Assembly (NCBI GenBank): GCA_963664655.2
Contig: OY761554.1
Span: 1,860,001-1,924,000, forward strand
Length of the DNA stretch: 64,000 nucleotides
Reading direction: 5' to 3'
DNA from: Desulfospira sp963664655
GTDB lineage: Bacteria > Desulfobacterota > Desulfobacteria > Desulfobacterales > Desulfobacteraceae
The translations under genes were made by a program, and so were the position numbers. The notes under the pieces are model-generated. The model saw only the letters and a program-made list of their open reading frames with translations, was not told where the DNA came from and did not search any database. Below are positions 7,809-16,882 of the stretch, one piece after another (the stretch's first letter is position 1; each line of letters starts with the position of its first letter).

Positions 7809-8951
7809 ATGAAAATGAAAGCAGCCGTTCTCAGGGAGTACAACAAACCATTAACCATTGAGGAAGTCAATCTGGCCCCGCCAAAGGATGATGAAGTCCT
7901 GGTCAAAACGGCATACACCGGGTTCTGCCATTCCGATCTGTCCTTTATGCAGGGCGACGTGCCTTTCCCGGTACCCACGGTTGTGGGCCATGAGGCCTCC
8001 GGTATTGTTGAGGAAGTCGGCGCCAAGGTCACCTCTTTGAAAAAAGGCGACCATGTCGTGGCCACATGGATGGTTCCCTGCGGCAGCTGCCCTGAATGCG
8101 CCTCGGGCCAGGGACATATCTGCCGGGTGAGTACGTCCATTCAGATGGGCGGCAATCTCATGGACGGGACATCCCGTTTGACAAGCAGCACCGGTGAACG
8201 CGTTTCCCACACCCTGCTGGTGGCCGGATTTGCAGAATACATGGTTCTGCCTGAAGCCGGGGCCATCAAGATCACAAAAGAGCTGCCCCTTGACCAGGCT
8301 TGCGCACTGGCGTGCAGCATGCCGACAGGATTTGGGGCTGTCTATAATGTCGCCCAGGTGAAACCCGGCCAGTCCGTCGCCATCTGGGGCATGGGCGGTA
8401 TCGGGCTGAATATCGTTCAGGGCGCCCGGTTAAGGGGGGCGTATCCTATTTTTGGTGTGGATATTGAAGGCAGCAAGGAACAGATCGCGAAAGAGTTCGG
8501 CGTCACCCATTTCATCGACAGCAGCAAGGAAGACCCTGTTCCCATTATCCAGCTGGCCACGGGCGGGGTTAAAATGGACAACGGCATGATCATGGGGGGC
8601 GGGGTTGATGTCCTTTTTGAAGCCAGCGGCAGCGTGGGGGCCATTTCCCAGGCCGTATGGACCCTGGGCATGGGGGGCAAGTGGATCCAGGTGGGCATCC
8701 ATCCGGCCCACGAATCCGCCAATCTCGTCCTCACCTTTTTCCCGCCCCATTGCAAATCCTGCACCGGCACATTGTACGGCAACATCCGGACCCATGAAGA
8801 CATTCCAAAGTTTGCGGAAATGATGGTGCGCGGTGAGTACCGGGTGGACAAACTGTTTACAAAAACCTTTAAGCTCGAAGAGATCAACGAGGTGGCCGAT
8901 GCCATGAGAGAACGCCGGATTCAGGGCCGCTGGGTCTGCAAGTTTGACTGA
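7809..8951 (+). CDS. Zinc-dependent alcohol dehydrogenase, mycofactocin-associated nicotinoprotein type
   Basis: Medium-chain alcohol dehydrogenase, 380 residues. Catalytic zinc ligands are Cys40, His61 (GHEASG) and Cys169; the structural zinc set is Cys91, Cys94, Cys97 and Cys105. The nucleotide fold carries WGMGGIGLN near 193. The overall pattern, including the MDGTSRL insert and AEYMVLPEA segment, resembles the NDMA-dependent (Rxyl_3153-like) family, whose members hold NAD(H) tightly and need mycofactocin as external electron acceptor. That fits the mft genes nearby. It heads an operon with an MFS transporter, an outer-membrane protein and an aldehyde dehydrogenase, behind a sigma-54 promoter. 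AAGGAG precedes the start. The substrate is probably an aromatic or hydrophobic alcohol (inference); an ordinary NAD-dependent benzyl alcohol dehydrogenase remains possible. Confidence 0.85.
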   Translation: MKMKAAVLREYNKPLTIEEVNLAPPKDDEVLVKTAYTGFCHSDLSFMQGDVPFPVPTVVGHEASGIVEEVGAKVTSLKKGDHVVATWMVPCGSCPECASGQGHICRVSTSIQMGGNLMDGTSRLTSSTGERVSHTLLVAGFAEYMVLPEAGAIKITKELPLDQACALACSMPTGFGAVYNVAQVKPGQSVAIWGMGGIGLNIVQGARLRGAYPIFGVDIEGSKEQIAKEFGVTHFIDSSKEDPVPIIQLATGGVKMDNGMIMGGGVDVLFEASGSVGAISQAVWTLGMGGKWIQVGIHPAHESANLVLTFFPPHCKSCTGTLYGNIRTHEDIPKFAEMMVRGEYRVDKLFTKTFKLEEINEVADAMRERRIQGRWVCKFD

Positions 8952-9024
8952 TCCGTTCAGCGTGGACAAACCTTAATTTATTTTACCGCAGCATTCAATT
9001 TAACACATTGAGTAAGGAGAAATT

Positions 9025-10296
9025 ATGGAAAATTCCGGCATATACTCGTCCTATCGCTGGGCCATGCTGATCTCTGCCTGTTTTGCGATCATGTCTATTT
9101 ATATTGATATGATTGCCATTGCCCCGATTCTGGGATCTGTGTCCGAATCCTTGAAAATTGATATGGGAACCACCACCAACCTCATGATGGGGTTTGTCTT
9201 ATCAACGGCCTGTGTTCTGATCTGGGGCGGCGTGGTGGTGGATAAATTCGGCATGACCACGGCAACGGTCCTGGGGCTGCTTTGCGCCACCCTGCCGGCA
9301 TCCCTCATGCCCGTTATCGGCAACAGTTACGGCCTGGTCATGGTGGCCCGGCTGATTCAGGGGGCATCCGTCGGCTTTGTTTTTGCCACCATCGGACCAA
9401 CCATTGCCCTCTGGTTTCCCCCTGAAGAACACGGCATCGCCGGCGGCACCATTCTGGCGTTTATTTCCGTCGGGTCTGCCGTGGGCGGCCTGATTTCCCC
9501 CATGATTCTGAAAAGCGGGTTTTCATGGCAGATGACGGTTGCCCTGCTGTCGCTGTTCGGGTGGGTTTCTATTGTTCTGGCCCTGACCATTACCCGGCGT
9601 TCCCCGAACCCCAAGGTTGTGGAGGGCCTGATGGCCGCCATGCAGCCGGCTGCCGGTCAGCTGACCTTTGGAGAGGCCATGAAACTGCCCATGACATGGA
9701 TCGGGGCATTGCTGGTATTTTTCAACAGCTGGGCCCTTTATGTGTTCTTGAACCTGGTTCCGCCCTATATTGCCGCACCTGAGCCCATGGGCATCGGCCT
9801 TGGCCCCATCATGTCCGGGCGGCTGGCCCTGGCCGGCACCATTATCGGCATCATCGCCACCATCGCCGGCGGGCTGTTTTTTGATAAGGTTGCCAAGGGA
9901 AATCACAAGATCGCCATATTTATCGGTGCCTTAATGACCGCTTTGTTCGCCTATCCCTTAACCCTTTCCTCGGTTTATTCCAACCTGACCCTGTTTGTGC
10001 TGATTCTGATGCTGTCCGGCTGGGGGTTTAATTTTCTGTCGGCCTCGCTGAGCGGGTTTATCGCCATGAACTATCCGCCGGGCATTGTGGGCAGAATGGT
10101 GGGCTGGTGGTTTGGTTTCGGCACATTTGGCGGGGCTTTGGGCCTTTATATCGGCGGCAAGACCATTGGGGCCACCGGCAGTTTTAAGACCGCCATTATT
10201 TTAATTTCCGTTGTCGGTGTCTGTGTGTTCATTCTGAATCTGTTTTTAAATGCGTCAAAGGCCGAGTCAACAGTCGTTGTGAAGGAAGACTCATGA
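9025..10296 (+). CDS. MFS transporter
   Basis: A 423-residue integral membrane protein with about 12 hydrophobic segments. A motif-A-like loop (VVDKFGMTTA) lies between helices 2 and 3, and a second related loop (FFDKVAKGNHK) lies in the C-terminal half, as in major facilitator transporters. A clear AAGGAG site precedes the ATG. It is the second gene of the alcohol/aldehyde dehydrogenase operon, 73 nt after the dehydrogenase, so it most likely imports the alcohol, or exports or imports the acid product. The substrate cannot be read from sequence. Confidence 0.88.
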   Translation: MENSGIYSSYRWAMLISACFAIMSIYIDMIAIAPILGSVSESLKIDMGTTTNLMMGFVLSTACVLIWGGVVVDKFGMTTATVLGLLCATLPASLMPVIGNSYGLVMVARLIQGASVGFVFATIGPTIALWFPPEEHGIAGGTILAFISVGSAVGGLISPMILKSGFSWQMTVALLSLFGWVSIVLALTITRRSPNPKVVEGLMAAMQPAAGQLTFGEAMKLPMTWIGALLVFFNSWALYVFLNLVPPYIAAPEPMGIGLGPIMSGRLALAGTIIGIIATIAGGLFFDKVAKGNHKIAIFIGALMTALFAYPLTLSSVYSNLTLFVLILMLSGWGFNFLSASLSGFIAMNYPPGIVGRMVGWWFGFGTFGGALGLYIGGKTIGATGSFKTAIILISVVGVCVFILNLFLNASKAESTVVVKEDS

Positions 10297-10388
10297 TCCC
10301 CGTTTAATCTGGTTCAGGGTGATTTATGATTCGGCCGTGGTTGAAAAAATATTTTTAATTTCAAGATATTAATTAAGGAGATATGGAT

Positions 10389-11246
10389 ATGAAACATTTA
10401 ACAGGTCTGGTGTGCGCACTTTTGCTTGTCTGTCTTCCAGCCGCTGCTGCGGCAAGCAATGCCAGGGATTACATTCCCATTCCGCCGGAAACCAAACTAT
10501 TGGTCCTGTATTATGACATGACATACGGGGATGAACTCTACGTGGATTCGGACAAGGTGAACAATACCATGGACATGGACGTCAATCTGGGGATAATCAG
10601 GCCGATTTATTATACCGAGATCGCCGGTATGCTGGTGGCGCCGCAATTTATCCTGCCGTTTGGGTCCCTTGAAGTCAATGACGTGAAGTCCAGCGGCCTT
10701 GGGGACCTCCAGGCGGCCTGCGCTTTTTTCCTGATCAACAACATGAAAGACAAGTTCTACCTGACGTACATGCCCTTTGTCACGCTTCCCATCGGCGAAT
10801 ATGATCGTGATAAAGGCGTGAACCTTGGCAGCAACCGCTGGAGCACCAAACAGGAGCTGGCCATCGGCAAGGGGTTTGGTGAAAAGGTCTGGCTTGAGTG
10901 GATCACCTCCATGGAGTTCTTTTTTGACAATGACGATGCCAACGGCCTCAACAACCAGTCTGTCGATTCCTCCAGGGACGCCCTGTACAGATCAGAAACC
11001 CACCTGAGCTACAGTTTTACCAAAAGTTTTTTTGCTTCAGTGGATCACTACTTCACCTGTGGCGGAGAAACCGATCTTGACGGGGTTGATCAGAACGATG
11101 AGATCCGGACCCATACCCTGGGGCTGGCGTTTTTCTTTATGCTTAAAGACAATATCCAGACCATGGTCGATTTCCGGCATGACCTGGACGTGAAAAACGG
11201 TATTAAAGCCGACGAGATAACCTTCAGATTTACCTATGTCTTTTAA
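10389..11246 (+). CDS. Outer-membrane channel-like protein, phenol-degradation 'MetA' family
   Basis: An exported protein of 285 residues. I prefer the ATG at 10389 because the AAGGAG site (10375-10380) is only 2 nt from the alternative ATG at 10383 and 8 nt from this one. It has a signal peptide (LLLVCLPAAAAA) and then a beta-strand-rich body of alternating aromatic strands, with a C-terminal strand ending in FTYVF as in outer-membrane barrels. It resembles the PF13557-type proteins found in aromatic-degradation operons, thought to pass hydrophobic substrates across the outer membrane. Its place between a transporter and an aldehyde dehydrogenase supports uptake of a hydrophobic alcohol. Confidence 0.75.
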   Translation: MKHLTGLVCALLLVCLPAAAAASNARDYIPIPPETKLLVLYYDMTYGDELYVDSDKVNNTMDMDVNLGIIRPIYYTEIAGMLVAPQFILPFGSLEVNDVKSSGLGDLQAACAFFLINNMKDKFYLTYMPFVTLPIGEYDRDKGVNLGSNRWSTKQELAIGKGFGEKVWLEWITSMEFFFDNDDANGLNNQSVDSSRDALYRSETHLSYSFTKSFFASVDHYFTCGGETDLDGVDQNDEIRTHTLGLAFFFMLKDNIQTMVDFRHDLDVKNGIKADEITFRFTYVF

Positions 11247-11280
11247 ATATACTGAAATTATAAATGAACGGAGGAAGTGA

Positions 11281-12720
11281 ATGGATTACTATCAAATGCT
11301 GATTAACGGAAAGTGGGTGGATGCAATTTCATCAGAAAAATTTGATGATTTGAATCCCTATACCGGTCAGGTATATGCCACGGTCCCCAAGGGGGATGTT
11401 GAAGATGCCGGACTTGCCATGGAAGCGGCATTTAATGCCAGAAAAGCGTGGGCTGCCGTGCCGCCTCCCCAGCGGGCGGAGATTTTGTTTGCCGCCGCCG
11501 CTCTTATGGAACAACAGATGATGGCGTTTTCTCAGATTCTCATCCATGAGGCCGGCAGCTCCTTTGGGAAAAGCATGTTTGAAATTGCCCAGACCATTGA
11601 TCTGTTAAAAACAGCTGCCGGCGACTGCAAAGCGGTCAAGGGCGAGACCTTTCAGACGGATTCGGGCAAACTGTCCATGACCATCCGCTCCCCTAAGGGC
11701 ACCATAGTGGGGATCAGCCCCTGGAATTTCCCCTTGATCCTGTCCATGTTCAAGGTGGCCTATGCCGTCGGGACCGGCAACACAGTGGTATTGAAACCGG
11801 CCAGCGAGACCCCGGTGATCGGGCTTAAGATCGGAAAACTGTTTGAAGAAGCCGGTTTGATGCCGGGTGTCCTGAATGTGGTTACCGGCCCCGGCAAGGT
11901 GCTGGGTGACGCCCTTATTGGAAGCCCGTATTGCTCCATGGTCTCACTGACCGGAGAAACGGCCACCGGAATGCATGTGGCCCGGATCGCTGCCGAACAG
12001 GGCAAAGACTACCACCTGGAACTGGGAGGGAAAAATCCGCTGATCATCTTGAAGGATGCGGACATGGAGTTCTCCGTCAACACCGCAGCCTTCGGGGCGT
12101 TTTTGCATCAGGGCCAGATCTGCATTGCTTCGGGGCGCATCATCTTTGAAGGCGACCGGATCAATGAATTCGGGGAAAGGCTGGCCCAAAAGGCCAAGCA
12201 GCTGCCCCACGGTGATCCGGAAAAACAGGAAACCGTTGTCGGGCCGCTCATCAATGACAGCCAGGTGGCGCGGGTGGATGCCCTGGTCAAGGATGCCGTG
12301 TCCAAAGGCGCCTCGCTTCTGGCCGGCGGAACTTTTGAAGGCCGGGTGTATGCGCCGACGGTGCTGCTCAATGTCACCCCGGACATGGATATCTATTATC
12401 AGGAAACCTTCGGACCTGTGGCCGCCGTCATATCCGTCAAGGACGAGAACGAAGCCTTGAGCGTCGCCAATGACACCGAGTACGGCCTTTCCGCCGGGAT
12501 ACTGACCCGGGATATCTACAAGGCCGTCACCCTGGCCGAACAGATTGACGCCGGAATGGTTCACATCAATGACAGCTCCATTGATGCCGATGCCTGCTGC
12601 CCCTTTGGCGGGGTGAAAAACAGCGGCAAAGGCCGGGAAGGCGGCCGGTACTCCGTGGAAGAGTTTACCGAGGTCAAATGGCTGACCCTCCAGAAAGGAA
12701 TTAAGGGATATCCCTTCTAA
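11281..12720 (+). CDS. Aldehyde dehydrogenase (aromatic aldehyde dehydrogenase-like)
   Basis: NAD(P)-dependent aldehyde dehydrogenase of 479 residues, the usual family length. Catalytic Cys281 lies in GQICIASG, the general base Glu247 in HLELGGKNP and Asn149 in SPWNFPL. The C-terminal PFGGVKNSGKGREGG segment is like benzaldehyde/vanillin-type dehydrogenases. GGAGG precedes the ATG. As last gene of the operon it should oxidise the aldehyde made by the alcohol dehydrogenase to a carboxylic acid. Its 3' end overlaps the 3' end of the convergent mftF by 20 nt. Whether it uses free NAD or a mycofactocin-linked cofactor is unknown. Confidence 0.9.
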   Translation: MDYYQMLINGKWVDAISSEKFDDLNPYTGQVYATVPKGDVEDAGLAMEAAFNARKAWAAVPPPQRAEILFAAAALMEQQMMAFSQILIHEAGSSFGKSMFEIAQTIDLLKTAAGDCKAVKGETFQTDSGKLSMTIRSPKGTIVGISPWNFPLILSMFKVAYAVGTGNTVVLKPASETPVIGLKIGKLFEEAGLMPGVLNVVTGPGKVLGDALIGSPYCSMVSLTGETATGMHVARIAAEQGKDYHLELGGKNPLIILKDADMEFSVNTAAFGAFLHQGQICIASGRIIFEGDRINEFGERLAQKAKQLPHGDPEKQETVVGPLINDSQVARVDALVKDAVSKGASLLAGGTFEGRVYAPTVLLNVTPDMDIYYQETFGPVAAVISVKDENEALSVANDTEYGLSAGILTRDIYKAVTLAEQIDAGMVHINDSSIDADACCPFGGVKNSGKGREGGRYSVEEFTEVKWLTLQKGIKGYPF

Positions 12721-14194
12721 AGGTTATCTCAGGGTTTACGGCGCGCCGGTTATTATATCTGGCGCAGCCGACCCATACACCGGCCTGGTAGGATACCTGT
12801 TCTAAGGTAAAGTAGAAAAGAAAAAGAATTCTTCCAAGTGACGCTTGCTTAAGACGGTATTCCGCCAGGCCGCACATCAGGTGCAGCAGCAGGATTGCCC
12901 CGGCCCCGGCCGGGAAAAAAAAGATCAGGGCCAGACCCGGGATCAGATAGTAACGGGAGACCATGGCCCCGATATGGTAGAAAAACGCGGCATGTCCCCG
13001 GAGCACCGCCAGAACAAAAGCGGCCGCCGGAATGTCCGGCCGGGATTGAAGCTTCCGCCCTGCTGAAACGCTCTGAAAAACAACCATAAGCGCGGCCAGG
13101 CCCCAGAAAAGAACAGATCCCCCAAAAAGGCCCGCCAGTACGGCGGCCCAGAAAAGGATGCTTAATGGGTTCAGGTATATCTGTTTGGGCCGGTTTTTAT
13201 GCAGGGACTGCAAAAGGGGCTCTGATGTGCCGTATTCAAACCGCCGTTTGCAAAAGGCCGCCACCCGGTTGCGGTGTTTGTGGTATATCCGCCCTTCCGG
13301 CCTGAATTCGACGCGATGCCCGGCATCCTGCAGCCGCAGGCACAGGTCCACATCCTCTCCGACATAAAGCCTTTCATTAAATCCGTTGGCCTCAAGAAAA
13401 ACCTCTCGCTTTACCAGCAGGTTGCAGGAAGGGACATAAAACATCCGGTCCGACGGTTGGGATTGCCTCTCCCGGTTTCCCATGATTAAGGAGGATTTAA
13501 CCGTTTCATACTGATCCAGCGCACTGTCTTTGTAAACGCTGTCAATCCGTCCTCCCACTGCGGCCACGCAAGGGTCGTTAAAGGCCGGAATCAGATCGTT
13601 TAACCATTGGGGCGTGCAGATACAGTCTGAATCGATAAATGCCAGGATATCGCCCCCGGCCTTTTCAGCGGCCAGGTTCCGGCAGAAAGCGGCCTGCCGG
13701 TTCTGTTCCAGAAAAACAGCCATTACATTGTGGAAGGTCTTGATTACCTGGGGCGTATGATCACTGGAGGCATCATCCACCACAATGATTTCATACCGGT
13801 TTCGGGGATAATCCAGGGCCTCAAACGCGGCAAGGCAGGTTTTGATTTCTTCAGGCCGGTTGTGCACCGGGATAATGACGGAGACAAACGGGTGGGACTT
13901 TATGGGCAGATTGCCCCGGCGCTCTAAAAATCCTTTTCTGACCAGCCGGTTGAAAAACCCTTCAATATCGGGGTCGGCAGCCGCTGGAACAAGGGCCTTT
14001 ATCTGATCAAAACAGATCTCACCCTTGGCCGGCATCCGGTTAAAGACCGGTTTCCAGGCCTTTTTTAATAGAATGGATTTCAGCGGATACAACCGAAGCA
14101 ACTCAACCCCGTCATCCCGGATACAACAGCGGACACCCGGGGATAGCCTGTAGGCCGGCAATGTGCAGGGTGTAATTCCGGGGACACGAAACAA
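12701..14194 (-). CDS. mftF: Mycofactocin glycosyltransferase MftF; start codon altered by an adjacent REP element
   Basis: Predicted membrane-associated family 2 glycosyltransferase with 497 residues. A short winged-helix-like N-terminal part (about 20-95) resembles MftF. A GT-A domain (about 100-330) follows, with VVDDASSD, AFIDSDC and the acceptor-site region VGEDVDLCLRLQDAG, then three to four hydrophobic segments. MftF adds glucose units to premycofactocin. The gene is on the same strand as mftABC but separated from them. The frame opens at a TTG inside the terminal repeat of the RAYT element, so residues 1-8 (MFRVPGIT) are encoded by the repeat. A downstream TTG (LPAYRLSPG) is a possible older start; neither has a good ribosome site. 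Function is well supported by context, the start is not. Confidence 0.82.
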   Translation of the reverse strand: MFRVPGITPCTLPAYRLSPGVRCCIRDDGVELLRLYPLKSILLKKAWKPVFNRMPAKGEICFDQIKALVPAAADPDIEGFFNRLVRKGFLERRGNLPIKSHPFVSVIIPVHNRPEEIKTCLAAFEALDYPRNRYEIIVVDDASSDHTPQVIKTFHNVMAVFLEQNRQAAFCRNLAAEKAGGDILAFIDSDCICTPQWLNDLIPAFNDPCVAAVGGRIDSVYKDSALDQYETVKSSLIMGNRERQSQPSDRMFYVPSCNLLVKREVFLEANGFNERLYVGEDVDLCLRLQDAGHRVEFRPEGRIYHKHRNRVAAFCKRRFEYGTSEPLLQSLHKNRPKQIYLNPLSILFWAAVLAGLFGGSVLFWGLAALMVVFQSVSAGRKLQSRPDIPAAAFVLAVLRGHAAFFYHIGAMVSRYYLIPGLALIFFFPAGAGAILLLHLMCGLAEYRLKQASLGRILFLFYFTLEQVSYQAGVWVGCARYNNRRAVNPEITFRRDIP

Positions 14195-14678
14195 AATTAT
14201 CTCTTTGATCTTGGTCCTTTTGGGCCAGTCTTCTTTTTTTTCAGCATCCGGCCGGTCTCGGCTTCGAGCTGGATAATAAATTCATCCCCTCCCAGGGGGC
14301 GTCCGGTTCTCTCATGCTTTTGCATCGCGTCTCTTTTAACCGTATCAACAGGAAGATTTACAAACTCGTCCCACTTATCCACATACCCCCATAAAGGTTC
14401 TGCCCTGACAAGAGGGCCTTTGACGAGGTTTAAATTCGCCCTGCAAGAACTCCATCGGTATTCTTCCGGTTTTTTAACCAGCCCGGCTCTGACGGGATTC
14501 TGCTCAATGTATCTGGCAGCCAGCAGCAAATGGGGTTCATCCATAATGAAAGAGGCAAAGCGCCCCTGCCAGAAATAGCCCCGCCAGCCTTCCCGGAAAT
14601 TCACCATCCTTGCCATATTGGTACTTATTGCAAATTAGACCCAACTTATCAATATTTTTGTTTCGTGTCCCCGGAATT
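14174..14678 (-). mobile_element. Decayed RAYT (REP-associated tyrosine transposase) element with terminal inverted repeats
   Basis: The two ends are a perfect 23-bp inverted repeat (14174-14196 and 14656-14678) containing ATTCCGGGGACACGAAAC. A further partial copy (CCCCGGAATTAAG) follows at 14684-14696. This CCGGGGACAC sequence is the kind of REP palindrome that accompanies RAYT transposases. The internal gene keeps only the C-terminal part of the transposase, so the element is internally deleted and cannot move by itself. Its left end forms the 5' edge of mftF. Confidence 0.85.
14197..14616 (-). pseudogene. REP-associated transposase, C-terminal remnant
   Basis: A frame of 139 residues. 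The segment WQGRFASFIMDEPHLLLAA, then YIEQNPVRAGLV and EEYRWSSCRA, are typical of the second half of Y1/RAYT transposases. The first half, with the HUH metal motif, is missing: only about 40 bp separate this frame from the right terminal repeat. A basic tail (KKKKTGPKGPRSKR) ends it. It is a remnant, not an active transposase. Its stop codon is two bases from the TTG start of mftF. Confidence 0.82.
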
Positions 14679-14729
14679 AAGTGCCCCGGAATTAAGAATT
14701 ATCAAACACCACAGCCAAACAAGATACCG

Positions 14730-15317
14730 TCATACGATGAGGCTGAAGAATGTGGCGACCTGGTCTGTCCGGGCTGCGTTTTCCAAAAGACCGGCGGCTT
14801 GCTCTGCGGTCCGGGCATTGTAAGCCGGATCAGGCACCACCGTCATTTCCCCGGCACTTGCTCTGGCTTTTGCTGCCCGGGTAGTCAGGGTGAACCGGCT
14901 GAGCGTGTCATAACCGGAAAGCAGTGACTGGCCGGTGCCGGCCTTTTCCGGATCACCGGAGATAAGGGCGGCCAGATCTTTTTGAAGGGCTGCCATATCG
15001 TCCTGCTCTTCCCGGCTCAGCTCTCCTTGAACCGCTATGGACATGGTTTCGCTTGACACCTGGCCGTCAATCAGCTCCGGAACATCCATGCCTTCGGGCC
15101 TCAGATATGTGTAATCGACTATGGAAGAGCGGTAGGTCAGGGTCACCTGGTCTCCCTGGGCCGTGGTCACTTCAACAGCTGTCTCAGTGGTGGACACACT
15201 GGCGAGCTGCCGTGTGGCAAAGTATCCTTCCGGTGTCATCCGGGCAATATCTTCGGCCGTGACAGGGGCGGGGTCTATGACCGGCATGGCATATGACTGA
15301 TTAATGGACAGGTTCAT
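14730..15317 (-). CDS. Hypothetical protein
   Basis: A 195-residue protein starting at ATG 15317 (MNLSINQSYAMPVIDP), chosen because AAGGGA lies seven bases before it; the frame extends further upstream without a ribosome site. There is no signal peptide or membrane segment. The composition is rich in Ala, Thr, Glu and Asp, with an amphipathic helix near residues 95-125 (LSREEQDDMAALQKDLAAL). I do not recognise the family. It lies between the RAYT remnant and the repeat-rich stretch before etfB and need not belong to the mft system. Confidence 0.55.
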   Translation of the reverse strand: MNLSINQSYAMPVIDPAPVTAEDIARMTPEGYFATRQLASVSTTETAVEVTTAQGDQVTLTYRSSIVDYTYLRPEGMDVPELIDGQVSSETMSIAVQGELSREEQDDMAALQKDLAALISGDPEKAGTGQSLLSGYDTLSRFTLTTRAAKARASAGEMTVVPDPAYNARTAEQAAGLLENAARTDQVATFFSLIV

Positions 15318-15583
15318 ATATCCCTTCTTTTTTTGCAGAAAACGGTTTTGGCGCAAGGCATCTGCCGCCTTAAGCGCTTTTTCCATACCCCCGGTTTTCT
15401 CTTTGGACCGGAAACCAGGGGACCGGACCTTCAATGGTAATCTTTAATGTTATCGGAAAAGGAGTTGTCCGCTTTAATTTTTTTTGCAAATTAACATATG
15501 GCCAGGAGGGCAGGCAGGGCAATCGCCTGCAACCTGACCACCGTTTAAACTTACCGATTGCAATTTCAGTGCGCAGCACTGAA

Positions 15584-15860
15584 ACTCTGTGTTCCTCTGT
15601 GCTTCTCTGTGGTTTAATGAAAAAGATGGGCGAAGCCCACATTTTTTTATAACGGCCATACCCTGAAGGGCAGAAACCGGGCCGCCTTGGTTATCCAACC
15701 AAGCACCGCCCACAACGAAAAATGAAAGTCTTTTCAGCTTGTTAGTGAGACTTTCTTATAAAACGGGGGGTTGGATAAAAAGCAACCAATCCCTTCGGGA
15801 TTTCTTGTTTCAAACCACAGAGAAGCACAGAGGTTTGGCTTTTGCCAAACTACACAGAGA
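15584..15860. repeat. Degenerate CTCTGTG / CACAGAG tandem repeats
   Basis: CTCTGTG occurs three times at 15584-15614, with TTC and CTT between the copies (10-nt period). The reverse form CACAGAG occurs at 15817-15860. They bracket interspersed-repeat copy 2. The same CTCTGTG string recurs near 35352-35397. Confidence 0.75.
15649..15761 (+). repeat. Interspersed modular repeat, copy 2
   Basis: The same modular element as copy 1: head module GGCCATACCCTGAAGGGC, the TTGG...CCAACCAAG hairpin, and the GAAAGTCT...AGACTTTC hairpin, here with the loop variant CAGCTTGTTAGTG. Confidence 0.85.
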
Positions 15861-15988
15861 ACCGGACCTCCAATGCCTATGTCCATGGCAATCGTCGATG
15901 GACTATTTTTTTTACATGCGATTGCCCCGGGGCGGCAGGAAGTTGGGGTCCCCGTTTGTTCCGGGCTATCGTAAACGCATAAAGTCTC

Positions 15989-16882
15989 TTATGGTTCGCT
16001 TTGTTCTAAAAGGGATTTTAGAAAACCGTTCTCCTCCAAAAACGAGACAATCCCCTGGGCCAGTTCCCGGGATGACCCCGTGAGCCGGGTTCCTTTTTTT
16101 TCCATGCGGCTGCCGCTTAGAAGAAGGCTGATCCGGTTAAAGGCATCCTGTTGCGGATCAATTGGGGGCACCGGCCTGGGAAAAGGCACCGGAAACCGTT
16201 TTCTTTGGGATGAAACAAGGGGGCAAAGCCCTTCTTGAACCGGAAAGGGGTCTATGTTCATCCGGCCGGCTTCTTTTTTTTCATGAAAGGTCGGCAGATG
16301 GGGAAGGGTCTGGGCCATGTCCACACTGAAAACAGCGGGCAGGGGGCATGTCATTTCCTCTTTGATGCCTTTGCCGCCGTTTCGTTGCACCACCGCCTCA
16401 CGGCCTGTGACGGCCAGTTCACGGATGGCACAGATAAACGGCAGGTTTAAGTGATGGGCCATAAAGGCCCCTACCTGTCCGTTTTGGGTGTCAATGGATT
16501 CTTTGCCGCATAAAATCAGGTCCGGTTCCAGTGCCCTGGCGGCCTGGGCCAGAAATCCGGATTTTTGCCAGGGGTCAGACAACGGGGCCTCACCGGATGC
16601 CGCCTTACCGGACAGGGGCTCACTGATGTGAATCACCTGGTCCGCCCCCATGGCCGTGCAGTTTTTCAGCGCTGTTTTTGCAATCATCGCACCGAATGTG
16701 ACGGCGGCAATCCGGGTGCCGGGGCGCCGGGCTTTAAGGCGGCAGGCCAGTTCCATGGCCGCTTCATCATAGGGGTTGATCCGGTAGATAAGGTCTTCCG
16801 GGCTAAGAAAATTGGCGGTTTCATCGGTTCCGGTACGCGCGCAGATATGGGCAATCTGTTTGAGGCAGACAAGTATCTTCAT
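15989..16882 (-). CDS. etfB: Electron transfer flavoprotein beta subunit
   Basis: A 297-residue EtfB. It opens with MKILVCLKQIAH, and INPYDEAAMELA and the GADQVIHIS strand match the family, as does the CGKESIDTQNGQVG nucleotide-binding loop (about 125-140). The C-terminus is about 40 residues longer than usual (EtfB is normally about 255). It overlaps the upstream EMO-like gene by 4 nt (ATGA), so it is co-translated with it. With EtfA four kilobases upstream in the same operon it should form the FAD-bearing ETF that carries electrons to the membrane Fe-S protein. The separation of etfA and etfB by the membrane oxidoreductase and cytochrome genes is unusual. Confidence 0.93.
   Translation of the reverse strand: MKILVCLKQIAHICARTGTDETANFLSPEDLIYRINPYDEAAMELACRLKARRPGTRIAAVTFGAMIAKTALKNCTAMGADQVIHISEPLSGKAASGEAPLSDPWQKSGFLAQAARALEPDLILCGKESIDTQNGQVGAFMAHHLNLPFICAIRELAVTGREAVVQRNGGKGIKEEMTCPLPAVFSVDMAQTLPHLPTFHEKKEAGRMNIDPFPVQEGLCPLVSSQRKRFPVPFPRPVPPIDPQQDAFNRISLLLSGSRMEKKGTRLTGSSRELAQGIVSFLEENGFLKSLLEQSEP

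Larger units (their letters stand above)
15318..15988. other. Repeat-filled gene-free stretch
   Basis: About 670 bp between the hypothetical gene and etfB with no gene. It contains degenerate CTCTGTG tandem repeats at 15584-15614 and their inverse (CACAGAG) at 15817-15860, flanking interspersed-repeat copy 2. A duplicated string GACCGGACCTTCAATG / AACCGGACCTCCAATG occurs at about 15421 and 15860. The whole block looks like an accumulation of repetitive elements behind the mft/etf operon. Confidence 0.6.

Noticed and set aside
14730..15317. The hypothetical gene as mftD or mftE
   Set aside because: Its 195 residues have neither the flavin-enzyme barrel of MftD nor the creatininase metal motifs of MftE.
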